This document shows positions 61,136-64,000 of a stretch of 64,000 nt of DNA, piece after piece. This DNA is from Silurus meridionalis (Eukaryota > Chordata > Actinopteri > Siluriformes > Siluridae), in the NCBI RefSeq assembly GCF_014805685.1, contig NC_060906.1, positions 19,942,164-20,006,163 of the forward strand, in the 5' to 3' direction. Position 1 is the first letter of the stretch; each line of letters opens with the position of its first letter. Position numbers and translations under genes: made by a program. The notes under the pieces were generated by a model. The model saw only the letters and a program-made list of their open reading frames with translations, did not search any database and had not been told where the DNA came from.

Positions 61136-61977
61136 AGGGGGTTAAAAGAAAGAGATGGCATTAAAAAAATATAATATTCTGATTTACGTCTTTCTTTTTC
61201 AGCCAAGATCTAGGATTAATACACGCTCAAACATTTATAATCCTTGCTTCAAAGCCATATAATTCTTAAATAAACAATTTTGTAAAAAATAAAAAAGAAA
61301 CAGAAAGAAATGTGAGGTTTAGGTGAGACCATGTTATCATTCAAATGACTTCCATCTTTCTAATGCAATTCCACCTGCTGTTTATCTTGTGGGAAATGAA
61401 ATTAATCCAATTATCCAGGATGCCTTTTTTTGTGTGTGTATAGATTACACCAAGTCACATCGTGTTCGAAACATCATCACTACCGGAAAACTACTGGATT
61501 TATTGCCAGATAAAAAAAGTGAAAAGATTTTACATGAGATTTGTATTAGTGGTTAGCGCGATTGTCCTCATAGGTCCGGTTTAAAACATAAGGCAAAAAT
61601 TGTCAGACCTTGAAAGCTAAAAAATGTTTGGACAAAGGAAAAAAATTAAAATGAATCAAGCCGTTTTTATTAAAATTATAAATCCTGGCTGTTCATTTGC
61701 TAGATTTTTGTCACAACTTCTAACTTATTCTTTGCTTCGACTAATAATCTAGGCACAAACTGCCCTCAAAAGCTGCCCTGTCCAACTAATCCCATGTCCT
61801 CACCTTGCCAGAGGTTAAACTTGGCCTCTAGGCAACCACGGCTCATGTTTCGGATAGTATACGTCTGCTATAACGCACAAGTGGTGTCTTACAGTTACAA
61901 AATGCCTTTCTCTTACTTCACACCGCAAAAAAGCAGAACACCTGTGAACTACAAACTGAGATCAAGACAAGATGTCT

Positions 61978-61983
<6 letters not shown>

Positions 61984-62027
<44 letters not shown>
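61984..62027. repeat. (GT)n microsatellite
   Basis: 22 GT units in intron 1. Confidence 0.97.
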
Positions 62028-62028
<1 letters not shown>

Positions 62029-62029
62029 A

Positions 62030-62780
62030 CAGCCGTGCAAAATCCTGCAGTGCTATCTCTATTTCCGGTCTACTTCTCTGCACGCTGGACCGGATGCTGG
62101 AGACGTGCACATGCACTGTACAGGTAGAAGCTGAGGAGCGCTTTGCTGAAGCCGCAAACAGGGCGCGAGAGCCGCAGACCGCCTCGCAGGTGCACTTTGG
62201 GAACAGATCAGTTAAGGATATTCGACAAACAACCACCTCCTGTGTGAATATTTGTGCTTTGTCACGCTAGTCCCTACTGCTCTGTGGCTTACCGGTCTCC
62301 TTTTATCGCAACCTAGAATGTAGCTCTTGCTCTGTCTGCCTTCTTCCAATAATATACATTTTATATATTTGTTCCAGGTTTTGTTTATAGTCTGAAGAAT
62401 TTCCAAACGGTCGCATTCACACAACGGTCACATTCTTAACATGTGCCTCTCCATCACACCGTCCGAACATATCATTCAGTAACACTAATAACCCCGTTAA
62501 GTATTTACAGCATGTAATAGCGCTTGATATGCTGTGCGTATGTAAATATGATTGTACTGGTGTGCTCGTCATATCTATCGTGCCCTCCATGTTCTCGCAG
62601 TTTCTCGAAACGTTGCTGCGAGATGGCAGCCTGAACCTTAAAAGCGAAGCAGTTCGGAAGCCGCGTCGCTGACACACACCTGGCCATCTGTACTCGGCTC
62701 TCGGTGTGAGATGAAAGAGGCATCAGCCTGTTTGTTCACACACGGTTGAGTAAGATCGCCGGAGGAGGAACATAAATGTC
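62030..62780. promoter_or_regulatory. CpG-richer block in intron 1
   Basis: CCGGTCTACTTCTCTGCACG, GGGCGCGAGAGCCGCAGACC, GCCGCGTCGC: denser CpG than the surroundings, no microsatellite, no coding motif. Possible regulatory element or alternative promoter. Confidence 0.25.
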
Positions 62781-63042
62781 ATGGAGTTGGCAAAGATCCC
62801 AACGCCACAGGAATGGCGGACAGGAGCTCGTTCAGTAGCACCCTCGCCCCCGAGAAAAAAAAATACCCAGCACTGCTACAGGGCACGCTGGAGGGGTGGG
62901 GGTTGGGTGGTTGGGGATATGCAGGTGGGACTGCCAACCACACACACACACACACATTTAATCTCAAATTGGAAATTAAATCTAAAATTAAGTAAATAAT
63001 AATAACAATTTTAATAATAAAAATAATAACCATACTAATAAC

Positions 63043-63075
<33 letters not shown>
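63043..63075. repeat. (AAT)n microsatellite
   Basis: 11 AAT units in a wider AT-rich stretch. A short inverted ATT run follows near 63,211-63,226. Confidence 0.93.
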
Positions 63076-63076
<1 letters not shown>

Positions 63077-63992
63077 CTATTATTATAAGTAGTAATGGTT
63101 ATTATTGTTATTACTTTGAAATTACATAGTAATTATTATGAAATTATGTCCAATTAATTCTCTCTGAACGGTCACAATGATCAATTATCATAATAAAAGA
63201 AAATGTCTTTTTATTATTATTATTATTGCTTTAATAACCTTTTAAACAAATAGTTTTTTTAAGTCTCTATACAATTTAAGTGAAACCCTTCATTAAAGCA
63301 CTGTAGTCCAAATAACTAGCTCTCATGCCTAATCAGAAACCTGTTCATGAAAAAAAAACGTCTCGGATGCAAACGTGACACGAGCGTCAGGAAATAAACA
63401 AACAAACAAACAAAATAAATAAACAAATAACGACTTAAACTATTCATTCACCCTTCAGCAAATCTCGACATGTACAGAGAACTGTGAGTTCCCGGTGCGA
63501 AAAAACAAAACAAAAAGAACAAAAAAAAAAAGAAAACGCTAAATTGTCCGCAATCTTTCGATGTTCTCCAATGCCTAGGTGCTTCACGGGATGTTTTTAT
63601 GTGCACCACGGTACAATACCTTTTCTTTAATTATATTCACTGTTCAGAAAATAAACTCTCACTCACACACACACACACACAGCAGCAATTTCATAGATGT
63701 TCCTCAGGGACAATAAAGTGAATGAATTATATCCAGCTTAAGATAAGGGCTGGGAAGTGAATGCGGATTTGGAAACGATACTTCTGGGATGTCAGGTAGC
63801 CACATGGGGGATGTGCACACGATAGATACACTTATCACACATTATTACTCAAGACTGTAATCAGAGAGAAGGACAAATTCCGATGAAGTGTATTCACACA
63901 CAGGCACACGCACAAAAGAAATGGAGTGTGTGTGTTTATATGTGTGTGTTGGGGGGTATTTCATTCTTCACAACTGCAAGGAGCTCCTAAAG

Positions 63993-64000
63993 ACTTACAG
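63993..64000 (-). other. Splice-donor-like sequence at window edge
   Basis: The last bases of the window read CT|GTAAGT on the minus strand, a near-ideal donor. If used, only two exon bases are visible. It could be an exon 1 donor of bcl11b, but the expected exon 1 end in mammals is C, not T, so this is only a possibility. Confidence 0.2.

Larger units (their letters stand above)
61134..64000 (-). other. Partial bcl11b intron 1, no exon 1 found
   Basis: This is the interval upstream of exon 2 on the minus strand. I looked for the conserved N-terminal MSRRKQG (NuRD-binding) codons and did not find them, so exon 1 and the promoter are probably beyond 64,000. It contains (GT)n at 61,984-62,027, a CpG-richer block at about 62,030-62,780, an AAT array at 63,043-63,075, and otherwise AT-rich sequence. 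Confidence 0.6.

Noticed and set aside
61134..61206. Upstream Met codons in frame with exon 2
   Set aside because: They lie in the polypyrimidine tract and intron; the family starts in exon 1.
61323..61556. 77-codon plus frame in intron 1
   Set aside because: Opposite strand to bcl11b, AT-rich, no domain; consistent with chance.

Overview
This window is vertebrate, and the evidence points to a teleost fish. It holds one recognisable protein-coding gene in two long-spaced exons, has very frequent (CA/GT)n, (AT)n, (GAAA)n and (ATT)n arrays, and carries typical fish repeats (tRNA-headed SINEs, Tc1/mariner/Tigger remnants, 5'-truncated non-LTR elements). An otophysan fish such as a catfish would fit, but the species cannot be fixed from the sequence alone.

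The gene is bcl11b (the CTIP2 zinc-finger transcription factor), on the minus strand. Its last coding exon lies at 40,049-42,006 and encodes six C2H2 fingers. Exon 2 lies at 60,762-61,130 and encodes the N-terminal CCHC finger. Splice phases match: exon 2 ends with one base of a Gly codon and the last exon supplies the other two. Exon 1, with the start codon, is not found and probably lies beyond 64,000. The mammalian alternative exon 3 was not found. A long 3' UTR probably runs from 40,048 down to a poly(A) signal near 37,720. Assembled without exon 3, the protein would be about 795 residues. Compared with mammalian BCL11B as I recall it, the fingers are nearly unchanged but the linkers are strongly diverged, as expected of one duplicate of a teleost pair.

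The layout is as follows. From 1 to about 37.7 kb is a gene-free region downstream of bcl11b. It is a mosaic of decayed transposons, microsatellites, and repeat-poor blocks of balanced composition that look like candidate conserved regulatory elements. From 37.7 to 42.0 kb are the 3' UTR and last exon. From 42.0 to 60.8 kb is intron 2, rich in dinucleotide arrays and in further enhancer-like blocks. From 60.8 to 61.1 kb is exon 2. From 61.1 to 64.0 kb is part of intron 1.

Mammalian Bcl11b is known to be driven by distant downstream enhancers that respond to TCF1, GATA3 and RUNX in T cells. The downstream blocks here, especially 29.8-31.3 kb and 21.2-21.6 kb, carry such core motifs, but the enhancer role is inference. 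I saw no CRISPR array, operon, tRNA or rRNA gene, and no evidence for a wholly new system. The most useful unusual observations are a near-perfect 25/26-nt inverted repeat at 35,069-35,141, a triple in-frame splice acceptor at exon 2, the diverged middle of Bcl11b, a SINE/LINE pair sharing a 3' tail, and internally deleted mariner copies with altered catalytic residues.
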